The notes under the pieces: model-generated
The model's input: the letters and a program-made list of their open reading frames with translations, nothing else
Databases searched by the model: none
What the model was told of the DNA's origin: nothing
Program-made: the position numbers and the translations under genes
Shown: in pieces, positions 50,583 through 59,416 of the stretch
Layout: each line of letters opens with the position of its first letter
How positions within the stretch are numbered: the first letter of the stretch is position 1
NCBI GenBank assembly: GCA_965201155.1
Contig: OZ241752.1
Span: forward strand, 2,294,001 to 2,358,000
DNA length: 64,000 nucleotides
From: JANQOH01 sp965201155
Lineage (GTDB): Bacteria > Pseudomonadota > Alphaproteobacteria > UBA7887
Direction of reading: 5' to 3'

Positions 50583-51974
50583 CTATGGCGCTCTCGCGCG
50601 AATATAGTTTGCCACTGCGTTCAGGTCACGCGCGAGAGTCGCGCAGCGCTCCGGCGCATCGAACAGGCCGGCCAGCGCCGCCGGGCGAGGCGGCGGGCGG
50701 CCGATGGCGCGCGCCACCGCTTGCGGGAACTTGGCGGGATGCGCAGTGGCAAGATGCACCAGCGGGCGCCGCTGCGGGTCGGGCAGGCGGGCGGCGGCGG
50801 CAATGCCGACGGCGGTGTGCGGATCCACCACAAGGCCGGTTTCCGCATGAATGCGGGCGATGGTGCAGAGTGTCTGCTCTTCCTCCACGCGCGCGGCGCT
50901 GAACAGGGCGCGGGCGCGGGCGCGGCGCGCCGGCGCGAGGGTAAAGCTGCCCTCATCGGCGAGTTTACGCATCAGTTCCGCAACCGCGGCACCGACTCCG
51001 TCATGAAGATCGAACAACAGGCGCTCGAAATTGCTGGAGACCTGAATGTCCATGCTGGGCGAGACGGTGGGGTGCACGGCAGCCGGGCGGTAGGCGCCGT
51101 TATTCAGGCAGCGGGAGAGAATGTCGTTGCGGTTGGTCGCGACGATCAGTTCCGCTATCGGCAGGCCCATCCGACGGGCGGCGTAGCCGGCATAGACATC
51201 GCCGAAATTGCCGGTCGGTACTGCGAACCGCACGCCGCTTGCGGGCAGGCCCAGCGCCGCTGCGGCGGTGGCGTAATAGACGGTCTGGGCGGCGATGCGC
51301 GCCCAGTTGATGGAATTGACGGCGGTCAGGCGCAGGTCGCGGCGCAGGGTTTCGTCGGCGAACAGCGCTTTCACCAGCGCCTGGCAGTCGTCGAATGTGC
51401 CCTCGACCGCAATGTTGTGCACATTGTCATCCGTGACGGTGGTCATCTGCCGCCGCTGCACCTCCGATACGCGCCCGGCGGGATGCAGCACGAAAATGGC
51501 AAGATTGGTGCGGCCGCGGCAGGCGTGGATTGCCGCCGATCCGGTATCGCCGGAAGTGGCGCCGATGATGGTTGCACGTTCGCCGCGTCGGGCCAGCACA
51601 TGGTCGAACAGGCGGCCGAGCACCTGCAGGGCGAAATCCTTGAACGCCAGGGTCGGTCCGTGGAACAGTTCCAGCAACCAGGCGCCGTCGCCGATCTGTA
51701 CCAGAGGCGCCACCGCCGGATGGTCGAACGCGGCATAGGCGTCGGTGAGGATGGCGGCGAGACTGTCGGCGTCGATGGCGCTGCCGACAAAGGGTTGCAT
51801 GACCCGCAACGCGGCTTCCGAATAGGGTCTGCCGACGAGACCGGCCTGGGCGGAAGGCGATAATTGCGGCCATTGTTCAGGGACATAGAGGCCGCCATCC
51901 GCGGCGAGTCCCGTCATCGTCGCCGCTTCGAAATCGAGGCGCGGAGCGCTGCCGCGTGTGCTGGCGTAGATCAT
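50583..51974 (-). CDS. thrC: Threonine synthase
   Basis: A 463-residue PLP enzyme converting O-phosphohomoserine to threonine. YASTRGSAPRLDFEAATMTGLAADGGLYVP is split over the start. FHGPTLAFKDFALQ gives PLP Lys112, then GATSGDTGSAA and VPTGNFGDVYAGY. It lies 24 bases upstream of the M16 gene on the same strand. Confidence 0.95.
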   Translation of the reverse strand: MIYASTRGSAPRLDFEAATMTGLAADGGLYVPEQWPQLSPSAQAGLVGRPYSEAALRVMQPFVGSAIDADSLAAILTDAYAAFDHPAVAPLVQIGDGAWLLELFHGPTLAFKDFALQVLGRLFDHVLARRGERATIIGATSGDTGSAAIHACRGRTNLAIFVLHPAGRVSEVQRRQMTTVTDDNVHNIAVEGTFDDCQALVKALFADETLRRDLRLTAVNSINWARIAAQTVYYATAAAALGLPASGVRFAVPTGNFGDVYAGYAARRMGLPIAELIVATNRNDILSRCLNNGAYRPAAVHPTVSPSMDIQVSSNFERLLFDLHDGVGAAVAELMRKLADEGSFTLAPARRARARALFSAARVEEEQTLCTIARIHAETGLVVDPHTAVGIAAAARLPDPQRRPLVHLATAHPAKFPQAVARAIGRPPPRPAALAGLFDAPERCATLARDLNAVANYIRARAP

Positions 51975-52099
51975 CGGGCGGGGCTATCGGATGGGCGCGC
52001 GCCGGTCAAGCACACCTTGCCCTTGCGCCGCGCTGCCGGTGTCGATATTGCGAAACCCCGGCGCCGGGCGCGCCGGTCTCGAGGGAGGTGCGCGGCGCA

Positions 52100-52507
52100 A
52101 TGATTGGCATGGTGCTGGTAACCCATGGGCGGCTGGCCGAGGAGTTCGTGGCGGCAACCGAACATGTGGTCGGCCCGCAAAGCTCGATGCGCAGCGTGTG
52201 TATCGACCCCGACGACGATCTGGAGGAATGCCGCACCCGGATTCTCGCGGCGGTGGCGGAAGTCGAGCAGGGGCGGGGGGTTCTGGTACTGACGGACATA
52301 TTCGGCAGCACACCGTCCAACTTGGCGATTTCGATCATGGAGACGACGCATATCGAAGTGATCGGGGGGATCAATCTGCCGATGCTGATCACCTTGTCGC
52401 GAGTCGGCGAGGAGACGACGCTGGAGCAGGCGGTGGCATCGGCGAGTGCGGCGGGGCGGAAATATATCAGCGTCGCAAGCGAGGTTCTGAAGGATGCAGC
52501 GCCATGA
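52100..52507 (+). CDS. ptsM: PTS fructose/mannose-type EIIA component
   Basis: A 135-residue EIIA(Man) domain with a good GGGAGGT ribosome site. MIGMVLVTHGRLAEEF holds the phosphorylated His9, followed by VLVLTDIFGSTPSNLA and GGINLPML. No EIIB/EIIC genes are present, as in alphaproteobacteria where this protein and HPr form a regulatory phosphorelay rather than a sugar importer. It overlaps the HPr gene by ATGA. Confidence 0.93.
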   Translation: MIGMVLVTHGRLAEEFVAATEHVVGPQSSMRSVCIDPDDDLEECRTRILAAVAEVEQGRGVLVLTDIFGSTPSNLAISIMETTHIEVIGGINLPMLITLSRVGEETTLEQAVASASAAGRKYISVASEVLKDAAP

Positions 52508-52779
52508 CCCAATGCGCGACCTGTGAGGTGAAGATTGTCAATCGCCGGGGGCTTCATGCGCGCGCCTCGGCGCGTTTCGTGAAACTGGCGGAGAGCTTTG
52601 CGGCGGAAATCACGGTGCGCCGCAACGGTATGGAGGTGTCGGGCCGCTCGATCATGGGATTGATGATGCTTGCCGCCGGTCCCGGCAATGTGATAACGCT
52701 GGCGGCGCGCGGCGCCGATGCCGAAACGGCGCTGGGCGCCCTGAGCGCGCTCGTCGCGAACCGCTTTGGCGAGGACTGA
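52504..52779 (+). CDS. ptsH: HPr phosphocarrier protein
   Basis: 91 residues. NRRGLHARAS gives the active His18. GRSIMGLMMLAAGPGNVITL contains the regulatory Ser of the HPr kinase site. It accepts phosphate from EI and passes it to EIIA. HprK and EI are not in the window. ahcY follows, an arrangement shared with rhizobia and relatives. Confidence 0.95.
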   Translation: MTQCATCEVKIVNRRGLHARASARFVKLAESFAAEITVRRNGMEVSGRSIMGLMMLAAGPGNVITLAARGADAETALGALSALVANRFGED

Positions 52780-52990
52780 ACCTCCGGTTTCGCCGCCTGC
52801 GATGCAGCGGTTTCCGCAAGTTCCCGTGTCGGAACGGACATGCCTCTCGTGACAGTCGAATATTCTGTTTGAAAATTGCAAGCGTCGGATGATGGCATGG
52901 CGGCCGTGAAAAGCCGATATGTTTTGCTGTTATTCTTCTTTCACAATTTGTTTCACCGATGCAGACGACCAACGCCGGAGAATGCTGAAC

Positions 52991-54286
52991 ATGACTGACG
53001 CCGTTGACTACAAGGTGGCCGATATCGGGCTTGCCGACTGGGGGCGCAAGGAGATCGATATCGCCGAAACCGAAATGCCGGGGTTGATGGCGCTGCGCGA
53101 GGAATATGCCGGCAAGCGGCCGCTGGCAGGGGCGCGGATCGCCGGATGCCTGCACATGACCATTCAGACTGCGGTGTTGATGCACACGCTGCGCGCGCTG
53201 GGAGCGGAGCTGCGCTGGTCGAGTTGCAACATTTTCTCGACGCAGGACCATGCGGCTGCCGCCGTTGCCGCTGACGGCATGCCCGTATTCGCGTGGAAAG
53301 GCGAGAGCGACGAGGAATTCTGGTGGTGCATCGACCGGACCATCGCCGGTCCCGACGGCTGGGCGCCAAACATGATCCTTGATGACGGGGGCGACCTGAC
53401 CACCGTCATGCATGAGAAATACCCGCAAGTGATGTCGGGTGTACGCGGGCTTTCGGAAGAAACGACCACCGGTGTGCACCGGCTTTACGACATGGAGCGC
53501 GCGGGGACGCTGGCAGCGCCAGCGTTCAATGTGAATGATTCCGTGACCAAGTCCAAATTCGACAACCTCTATGGCTGCCGCGAGAGTCTGGTGGACGGTA
53601 TCCGCCGCGCCACGGATGTGATGCTGGCCGGCAAGGTGGCCGTGGTGGCGGGCTACGGCGGAGTCGGCAAGGGCTCGGCGGAATCGTTGCGCAGCGCGGG
53701 TGCGCGTGTGCTGGTTACCGAAATCGACCCGATCTGCGCCCTGCAGGCGGCGATGGAGGGGTTTGAAGTGGTGACGATGGACGAAGCGGCGCCGGTGGGT
53801 GACGTGTTCGTTACTGCGACCGGCAATGTGGATGTCATCACGCTGGACCATATGCGGGCGATGCGCGACCGGGCGATCGTGTGCAATATCGGTCACTTCG
53901 ATTCCGAGATCCAGATTTCGGCACTGGCCAACATGAAATGGGAGGAGGTCAAGCCTCAGGTCGATCAGGTGGAGTTTGCGGACGGCAAGAAGCTGATCGT
54001 TCTGGCAAAGGGGCGGCTGGTGAATCTGGGCTGCGCCACCGGGCATCCCAGTTTCGTGATGAGCGCCTCGTTCACCAATCAGGTGCTGGCGCAGATCGAG
54101 TTATGGAACAACCGCCAAGCTTACGAGAACAAGGTGTATATGCTGCCCAAGCATCTGGACGAGAAAGTGGCGGCGCTGCATCTGGCCCGGGTCGGGGCGC
54201 GGCTGTCCAGACTGACGCAGACGCAGGCGGATTACATCAATGTGCCGGTGGCCGGACCTTACAAGCCCAAACATTACCGGTATTAG
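52991..54286 (+). CDS. ahcY: Adenosylhomocysteinase (S-adenosylhomocysteine hydrolase)
   Basis: A 431-residue NAD-dependent enzyme splitting S-adenosylhomocysteine to adenosine and homocysteine. YKVADIGLADWGRKEI opens it, then ARIAGCLHMTIQTAVLM, SCNIFSTQDHAAAA, VAGYGGVGKGSAESL (NAD site) and YKPKHYRY at the end. Start at MTDAVDYKV; an ATG three codons upstream is possible. The 211-base gap before it shows no SAH-riboswitch consensus that I can recognise. Confidence 0.96.
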   Translation: MTDAVDYKVADIGLADWGRKEIDIAETEMPGLMALREEYAGKRPLAGARIAGCLHMTIQTAVLMHTLRALGAELRWSSCNIFSTQDHAAAAVAADGMPVFAWKGESDEEFWWCIDRTIAGPDGWAPNMILDDGGDLTTVMHEKYPQVMSGVRGLSEETTTGVHRLYDMERAGTLAAPAFNVNDSVTKSKFDNLYGCRESLVDGIRRATDVMLAGKVAVVAGYGGVGKGSAESLRSAGARVLVTEIDPICALQAAMEGFEVVTMDEAAPVGDVFVTATGNVDVITLDHMRAMRDRAIVCNIGHFDSEIQISALANMKWEEVKPQVDQVEFADGKKLIVLAKGRLVNLGCATGHPSFVMSASFTNQVLAQIELWNNRQAYENKVYMLPKHLDEKVAALHLARVGARLSRLTQTQADYINVPVAGPYKPKHYRY

Positions 54287-54315
54287 GAACGGCGCGGCGG
54301 ACAGGAGGGGGAGAC

Positions 54316-55314
54316 ATGGCGACAGGCGAACACAGGCTGGAATACGAAGTTCTGGAAGGGTGGGAGCAACTGCCGGAGGGCTGGTCGTTCGTCGAGGTTG
54401 CCGGTGTCGCCGTCGATAGCCGCGACCGTGTCTATGTGTTCAACCGCGGTGCGCATCCGGTGATCGTCTTCGACCGGGAAGGGAAGTTTCTCGACGCCTG
54501 GGGCGAAGACATCTTCACCAATGCGCACGGCATCTTCATCGACCGCAATGACCACGTCTATTGCGCTGACAATTTCGACCATACGGTGCGCAAGTTCACG
54601 ACTGACGGCGCGTTGCTGATGACGCTCGGCGAGGCCGGCAAGCCTGCCGATACGGGGTTTGAGATCGGCGCCAGCCCGGTGCGCCGTGCCGGCGGCCCGT
54701 TCAACATGGTGACGAACGTCGCCGTGGCCGAGAATGGCGACATGTTCATTGCCGACGGCTACGGCAATGCGCGCGTGCATCATTTTTCCGGGGCCGGGGA
54801 GTTGATATCCTCATGGGGCGGGCCGGGAAGCGGTCCCGGCGAATTCAACCTGCCGCACGCGATTGCCGTGGATCGCAGCCGGCGGGTGTTTGTTGCCGAC
54901 CGGGAAAACTCGCGCATTCAGATTTTCAGCGCCGATGGCGAATTGCTGACGATCTGGGACTGGGTCAACCGCCCCGATGATCTGTTCATCGACGAGGACG
55001 AGAACCTCTATATCGCCGAACTGGGCTGGACCCTGCCGTCCAACGGGCGTCCGCATTTCCGCTTGATGAACAAGGCGCCGATCGGCCATGCGCCGATTGC
55101 GCGGGTGACGATCTGTGATCTGGACGGCAATATTCAGCGGCAGATTGGCGGCTGGACTCCCGTGCTGCCGGGAAATTTTATTGCGCCGCACGGCATATGG
55201 GCCGATTCGCGCGGCGATTTCTATGTCGGCGAAGTGGTCAAGGCGTCGGGCGCCATCGAGCATTTTGCGCCGCTCACCTGCCATGCGTTCCAGAAATTCG
55301 TGCGCGCCGGCTGA
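54316..55314 (+). CDS. NHL-repeat beta-propeller protein
   Basis: 332 residues, with AGGAGGGG upstream of the ATG and no signal peptide. Repeating NHL blades: VEVAGVAVDSRDRVYVFNRG, NAHGIFIDRNDHVYCADN, MVTNVAVAENGDMFIADGYGN, LPHAIAVDRSRRVFVADREN. Similar to peptidyl-alpha-hydroxyglycine lyase-type and 6-bladed propeller hydrolases. It clusters with the TauD-type dioxygenase and the outer-membrane protein, perhaps as a catabolic set. Function not determined. Confidence 0.85.
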   Translation: MATGEHRLEYEVLEGWEQLPEGWSFVEVAGVAVDSRDRVYVFNRGAHPVIVFDREGKFLDAWGEDIFTNAHGIFIDRNDHVYCADNFDHTVRKFTTDGALLMTLGEAGKPADTGFEIGASPVRRAGGPFNMVTNVAVAENGDMFIADGYGNARVHHFSGAGELISSWGGPGSGPGEFNLPHAIAVDRSRRVFVADRENSRIQIFSADGELLTIWDWVNRPDDLFIDEDENLYIAELGWTLPSNGRPHFRLMNKAPIGHAPIARVTICDLDGNIQRQIGGWTPVLPGNFIAPHGIWADSRGDFYVGEVVKASGAIEHFAPLTCHAFQKFVRAG

Positions 55315-55384
55315 CACGCCAACGGCTGCCATGCTAGTCTGACGCACAGGTTTCACGCCCACCGGAACAAAAGGGGAGTTGGCA

Positions 55385-56245
55385 ATGCTGCGCCTTGAGC
55401 CGCTGAAAGGCCCGTTCGGTCGCGCAGTGCGCGGCGTCGATCTTGCGGACGGCGTGGATGACGAGACTTTCCGGGCGCTGAGCAGCGCGTTGTACGAGCA
55501 CCGGGTGCTGGTGCTGAAGGAGCAGAACTGCGGCGAGGACGCCTATCTGGCCTTCGGGCGCAAATGGGGTGCGCCGATCCCCCATGTCGCAGATCACAGG
55601 CGCATGCCGGGCTACCCGGAAATGCTGGAAGTGGGCAATGACACGCAGCGAGCGCGGGACGACAGGGGGCGCAATTCCGCGGCGTTCTGGCACACAGACC
55701 AGTCCTACGATGCGAATGTGGCGACGGCGACGATGCTCTATTCGCGCAAGGTGCCGGACCGAGGGGGACAAACCCGCATTGCTGACCAGAAGGCAGCGTG
55801 GGACGATCTCGAGCCGGCGCTGAAGGAGCGTGTCGAGGGCCTGCAGGCGATGCATTTTTACGGGGCGGCGTCGGGGCGCGACGGTGAGCGGCCGGTTCAG
55901 CCCTTGACGCCGGAGCAGGCTGCGCAAGTGCCGCCGGTTCCGCATCCGCTGGTACGCCGCCATACCATCACCGGCGAAAAGGCGCTCTATGCGGTTGCCG
56001 GCACTCCCTATTCCATCATCGGCATGGACGATGATGACTCGGCGGATCTGATCGCCGCGCTCAAGGCCCACGCGGTGCAGGACGAATATGTCTATGCGCA
56101 CGAATATGAAGTTGGCGATGTCGCGATATGGGATACGCAGATGACCTTGCACTGCGCGACGCCCATCGGGCCGGTGGAAGGGTCAGGCACTGCGCGCCTG
56201 TTATGGCGGATCAGCGTGCGCGGCAAACCACCCCTCTATTGCTGA
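55385..56245 (+). CDS. TauD/TfdA family 2-oxoglutarate-dependent dioxygenase
   Basis: 286 residues; ATG at 55385 with GGGGAG upstream. Iron ligands His103 and Asp105 in FWHTDQSY and the distal His256 in TLHCATP are present. The 2-oxoglutarate-binding Arg is in RLLWRISV. The family hydroxylates taurine, phenoxyacetates or other carboxylates. The substrate is unknown. Confidence 0.9.
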   Translation: MLRLEPLKGPFGRAVRGVDLADGVDDETFRALSSALYEHRVLVLKEQNCGEDAYLAFGRKWGAPIPHVADHRRMPGYPEMLEVGNDTQRARDDRGRNSAAFWHTDQSYDANVATATMLYSRKVPDRGGQTRIADQKAAWDDLEPALKERVEGLQAMHFYGAASGRDGERPVQPLTPEQAAQVPPVPHPLVRRHTITGEKALYAVAGTPYSIIGMDDDDSADLIAALKAHAVQDEYVYAHEYEVGDVAIWDTQMTLHCATPIGPVEGSGTARLLWRISVRGKPPLYC

Positions 56246-56288
56246 ACGCGCCTTTGTTTCCGGTATTGAACGAATAATGGAGGTTGCG

Positions 56289-57077
56289 ATGTCTTCCCTG
56301 AAATATGCGTGCGCCGCGGCAGCTCTGATATTTGCGGCGGCAAGCAGTGCGGGCGCGGCCGATTTGAGCTACAGCTTTCTGGAAGTTACCGGCGATATTT
56401 CGCGTACCGAGAATACCAGCCGCGGCGCGACCGAGAATGCGGACGGCACGTTCCTCGGCGTCAAGGCGTCCTACGAGATCGCGGAGTCATGGCATGTCAA
56501 GGCCGGCTATTCGCGGGAACACAAGAGGTTTGGCAATGAAGTCCTGGGACGGGATTTCCGCGTGACCGACATCGATCTCGAGACTGACCAGGTATTTTTC
56601 GAGATTGGCGGTGGGCATCACTGGACGATAAGCGAGCGCACCGATCTCTATATCGAGGCGCTCGCAATGCGGACACGGGTCGATCACGATATTCCGAAGA
56701 TGATCGAAGCAGAGGCGGGCGGTCCTCCTGCCGGGGTCGGCGGGCCTCCCCCCGGCACAGGCGGTCCTCCGACCGGCGGCGAAGGCGCGGTAGCATTGCC
56801 GCCGAGATTCGAAGGCACACGGGTATCGGTGCTCAAGGACTGGGGGTACGGCGTGAATGCCGGCGCGCGGCACATGGTGAGCGAAAGCGTCGAGCTTGAA
56901 GGGCGCGTCGGTCTTGTCGATATTGTCAATGAGCGGGAAACAATCGTTGCGGCAGGCGGGCAGTATCACATGGACGCGGCGCTGGCCCTTGGGGTGTTTG
57001 TTTCCTTCAGCAAGAGCACCGACAGGAATTTCGACAATATCCGCAAGCTGGGCGTGTCACTGCGTTATCAGTTCTGA
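56289..57077 (+). CDS. Outer-membrane beta-barrel protein with Gly-Pro insert
   Basis: 262 residues from the ATG at 56289, where GGAGGT is six bases upstream. Signal peptide 1-23 (ending SAGA). Alternating beta strands follow, and the chain ends in LRYQF, the terminal aromatic that outer-membrane proteins use for BAM recognition. About residues 143-165 form a loop of repeated GGPP-type units (AGVGGPPPGTGGPPTGG). That is unusual in such barrels and could be surface-exposed. Function unknown. Confidence 0.8.
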   Translation: MSSLKYACAAAALIFAAASSAGAADLSYSFLEVTGDISRTENTSRGATENADGTFLGVKASYEIAESWHVKAGYSREHKRFGNEVLGRDFRVTDIDLETDQVFFEIGGGHHWTISERTDLYIEALAMRTRVDHDIPKMIEAEAGGPPAGVGGPPPGTGGPPTGGEGAVALPPRFEGTRVSVLKDWGYGVNAGARHMVSESVELEGRVGLVDIVNERETIVAAGGQYHMDAALALGVFVSFSKSTDRNFDNIRKLGVSLRYQF

Positions 57078-57128
57078 TCACGCTGGTTCTCCGCGCCCGC
57101 CGCGCGCAGAGGGTGATTGCGGCGCACC

Positions 57129-58343
57129 ATGATGGACGGCAAGCGTATCCTGCTGATCGTCGCCGGCGGCGTCGCGGCGTACAAGAGTCTTGAACTCATC
57201 CGCCTGCTGCGGGCGCGGAACGCGACCGTGCGGTGCGTGCTGACTGCCGGCGGTGCGCAGTTCGTCACGCCGCTGTCGCTGGCGGCGCTCAGCGAAAACA
57301 AGGTGTATGGGGACCTGTTCTCGCTGACGGACGAGAGCGAGATGGGCCATATCCGCCTGTCACGCGAGGCTGACCTTATTGTTGTCGTGCCTGCTACTGC
57401 CGATTTGATTGCGCGGATGGCGGCGGGTCTTGCCGACGACATTGCCGCCGCGGTTCTGCTGGCAACTGACAAGCTGGTATTGGTGGCGCCGGCGATGAAT
57501 GTGCGCATGTGGGCGCATCCTGCGACGCAGCGCAATATGGCGACCCTGGCGGCGGACGGGATTCACCGTGTGGGGCCGGAGAGCGGCGATCTTGCCTGCG
57601 GCGAAACGGGGACGGGCCGCATGGCGGAGCCAGCGGCCATTCTTGCCGCCATCGACCGCCTGCTGGCGGGGCGCGGACCCTTGAACGGCGTACGCGCGCT
57701 GGTGACCAGCGGTCCCACCCACGAGCCGCTGGACCCTGTGCGCTATATCGCCAACCGATCCTCCGGCAAACAGGGCCACGCCATTGCGCGCGCGCTCGCA
57801 GATCTGGGCGCCGATGTGGTGCTGGTATCGGGGCCGGCGCAGGAGCCTGACCCGCCGCAAGTCCGTGTGGTTCGGGTGGAAACGGCGGCGGAGATGCTCG
57901 CCGCTTGCGAAGCGGCGCTGCCGGTGGAGGTCGCGATATGCGCGGCGGCGGTTGCGGATTGGCGGGCCGCTGCGCCGGCAGCGCGCAAGGTCAAGCGAAA
58001 CGGAGCGGCCGGCCGCAGTGTGGAGCTGGTCGCCAACCCCGATATCCTGGCGACGCTGAGCGGCCTTGAGCAAGGGCGCCCCGGCCTGGTGATCGGCTTT
58101 GCGGCGGAAACCGACAATGTGCTTGCCAATGCCAAGGCAAAACGCGCCGCCAAGGGATGCGACTGGATTGTCGCCAACGATGTTTCGGAAGGGTCCGGTG
58201 TCTTTGGCGGTGACTGCAATACGGTGCACCTGATTGACGAATCCGGCGCTGAATCATGGGAAACAGCGACCAAGGCGATGGTGGCCGAGCGCCTTGGCGC
58301 GCGTATCGCCGGCCTGCTGGAAGCGCGGCGCGCCGGTAGCTGA
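57129..58343 (+). CDS. coaBC: Bifunctional phosphopantothenoylcysteine decarboxylase / phosphopantothenate-cysteine ligase
   Basis: A 404-residue coenzyme A biosynthesis enzyme. The N-terminal CoaC flavoprotein has KRILLIVAGGVAAYKSLELI, PAMNVRMW and SGDLACGETGTGRMAEP (catalytic Cys). The C-terminal CoaB domain has VTSGPTHEPLDPVRYIANRSSGK, ICAAAVADW and VANDVSE. ATG at 57129, with a second ATG directly after it; either may start. Confidence 0.95.
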   Translation: MMDGKRILLIVAGGVAAYKSLELIRLLRARNATVRCVLTAGGAQFVTPLSLAALSENKVYGDLFSLTDESEMGHIRLSREADLIVVVPATADLIARMAAGLADDIAAAVLLATDKLVLVAPAMNVRMWAHPATQRNMATLAADGIHRVGPESGDLACGETGTGRMAEPAAILAAIDRLLAGRGPLNGVRALVTSGPTHEPLDPVRYIANRSSGKQGHAIARALADLGADVVLVSGPAQEPDPPQVRVVRVETAAEMLAACEAALPVEVAICAAAVADWRAAAPAARKVKRNGAAGRSVELVANPDILATLSGLEQGRPGLVIGFAAETDNVLANAKAKRAAKGCDWIVANDVSEGSGVFGGDCNTVHLIDESGAESWETATKAMVAERLGARIAGLLEARRAGS

Positions 58344-58353
58344 ACAGCTACCG
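58334..58353. terminator. Hairpin overlapping the coaBC stop, between convergent genes
   Basis: CGGTAGCTG and CAGCTACCG form a perfect 9-bp stem with loop AA. It includes the coaBC stop codon and lies just before the korB stop on the other strand. No T-tract. Confidence 0.45.
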
Positions 58354-58368
58354 CCCGGAAGAGTCGCC

Positions 58369-59415
58369 TCAGGCGGGGGCGTGGCCGTTGGTGCGGGACG
58401 GGATGCGCCAAGTGTGACCGCGGCGGAGGATGGCGTTCCAGTCATCTTTCTGTGCGCCGGCGGCGGCCATCTGTCCGGCGAGAGTGCGTTCGTAACTGGG
58501 GGCGGGGTCGGCATGCAGAACGCCGAGCGCCACCGGGAATTCGGGGCCGGACATGGTTGCCAGGAGCATGGCCAGCGCGCGGTTGGTCTGGTCGTGGACC
58601 AATATATCCGCCGTATCCGCGCCGCCTTCCCCCAGTTGCACGACCTTCAGGGTCATGGTGCCCGGGTCCAGTGCGAGGCCCTTGTCGCGCGCCTTGCCAA
58701 AGATCATGGGAGCGCCGTGCTCCAGCACGAGCTGCCGCTCCGGCGCCGCCTTGCGGTCCGTGAAGTCGGCGAACACGTCGTCATTATAGACGATACAGTT
58801 CTGGTAGATTTCGACGAACGACGTGCCCTTGTGCGCATGGGCGGCGGCGAGCACGCCGGAAAGCGGCTTGATCGCGGTATCGACCGCGCGGGCGACGAAA
58901 CGGGCGCCCGAGCCCAGGGCGAACGCGCAGGGAGAGACCGGCGAGTCGATGGAGCCCGACGGCGTGGAGGGTGAGCGCGTGCCAATTCGCGATGTGGGTG
59001 AGAACTGCCCCTTTGTCAGCCCGTAGATTTCATTGTTGAACAGCAGCACCTGCATGTCGATGTTGCGCCGCAACAGGTGCAGCAGATGGTTGCCGCCGAT
59101 GCTCAGCCCGTCGCCGTCGCCGGTGATCACCCAGACGTCGAGGTCCGGACTGGCGAGTTTGATGCCGGTTGCGAAGGCCGGCGCGCGGCCGTGAATCGTA
59201 TGGAAGCCATAGGTGGACATGTAATAGGGCAGGCGGGACGAACAGCCGATGCCGGACACGAAGACGGTATTTTCGCGCTGTGCGCCAATGTCGGCGAGGG
59301 TTTTTTGCACCCCCTTCAGGATAGCGTAATCACCGCATCCGGGGCACCAGCGCACTTCCTGATCGGACGCATAGTCGGCGGGGCGCAATTTGACGGGCGG
59401 GGTGTGAATGCTCAT
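58369..59415 (-). CDS. korB: 2-oxoacid (2-oxoglutarate):ferredoxin oxidoreductase subunit beta
   Basis: 348 residues. VRWCPGCGDYAIL holds the Cys pair for the Fe-S cluster. FVSGIGCSSRLPYY and WVITGDGDGLSIGGNH (thiamine diphosphate site, with NNEIYGLTKGQ) follow. With KorA it oxidatively decarboxylates 2-oxoglutarate, or runs in reverse, using ferredoxin. It starts one base after the korA stop. Confidence 0.93.
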   Translation of the reverse strand: MSIHTPPVKLRPADYASDQEVRWCPGCGDYAILKGVQKTLADIGAQRENTVFVSGIGCSSRLPYYMSTYGFHTIHGRAPAFATGIKLASPDLDVWVITGDGDGLSIGGNHLLHLLRRNIDMQVLLFNNEIYGLTKGQFSPTSRIGTRSPSTPSGSIDSPVSPCAFALGSGARFVARAVDTAIKPLSGVLAAAHAHKGTSFVEIYQNCIVYNDDVFADFTDRKAAPERQLVLEHGAPMIFGKARDKGLALDPGTMTLKVVQLGEGGADTADILVHDQTNRALAMLLATMSGPEFPVALGVLHADPAPSYERTLAGQMAAAGAQKDDWNAILRRGHTWRIPSRTNGHAPA

Positions 59416-59416
59416 C

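Noticed and set aside
50259..51863. A 534-codon plus-strand frame opposite the M16 protease and thrC genes
   Set aside because: Both opposite genes have full catalytic motifs; the antisense translation is low-complexity and unrecognisable.
52780..52990. Possible SAH riboswitch before ahcY
   Set aside because: The region is less GC-rich and long enough, but I could not place the conserved SAH-riboswitch core.
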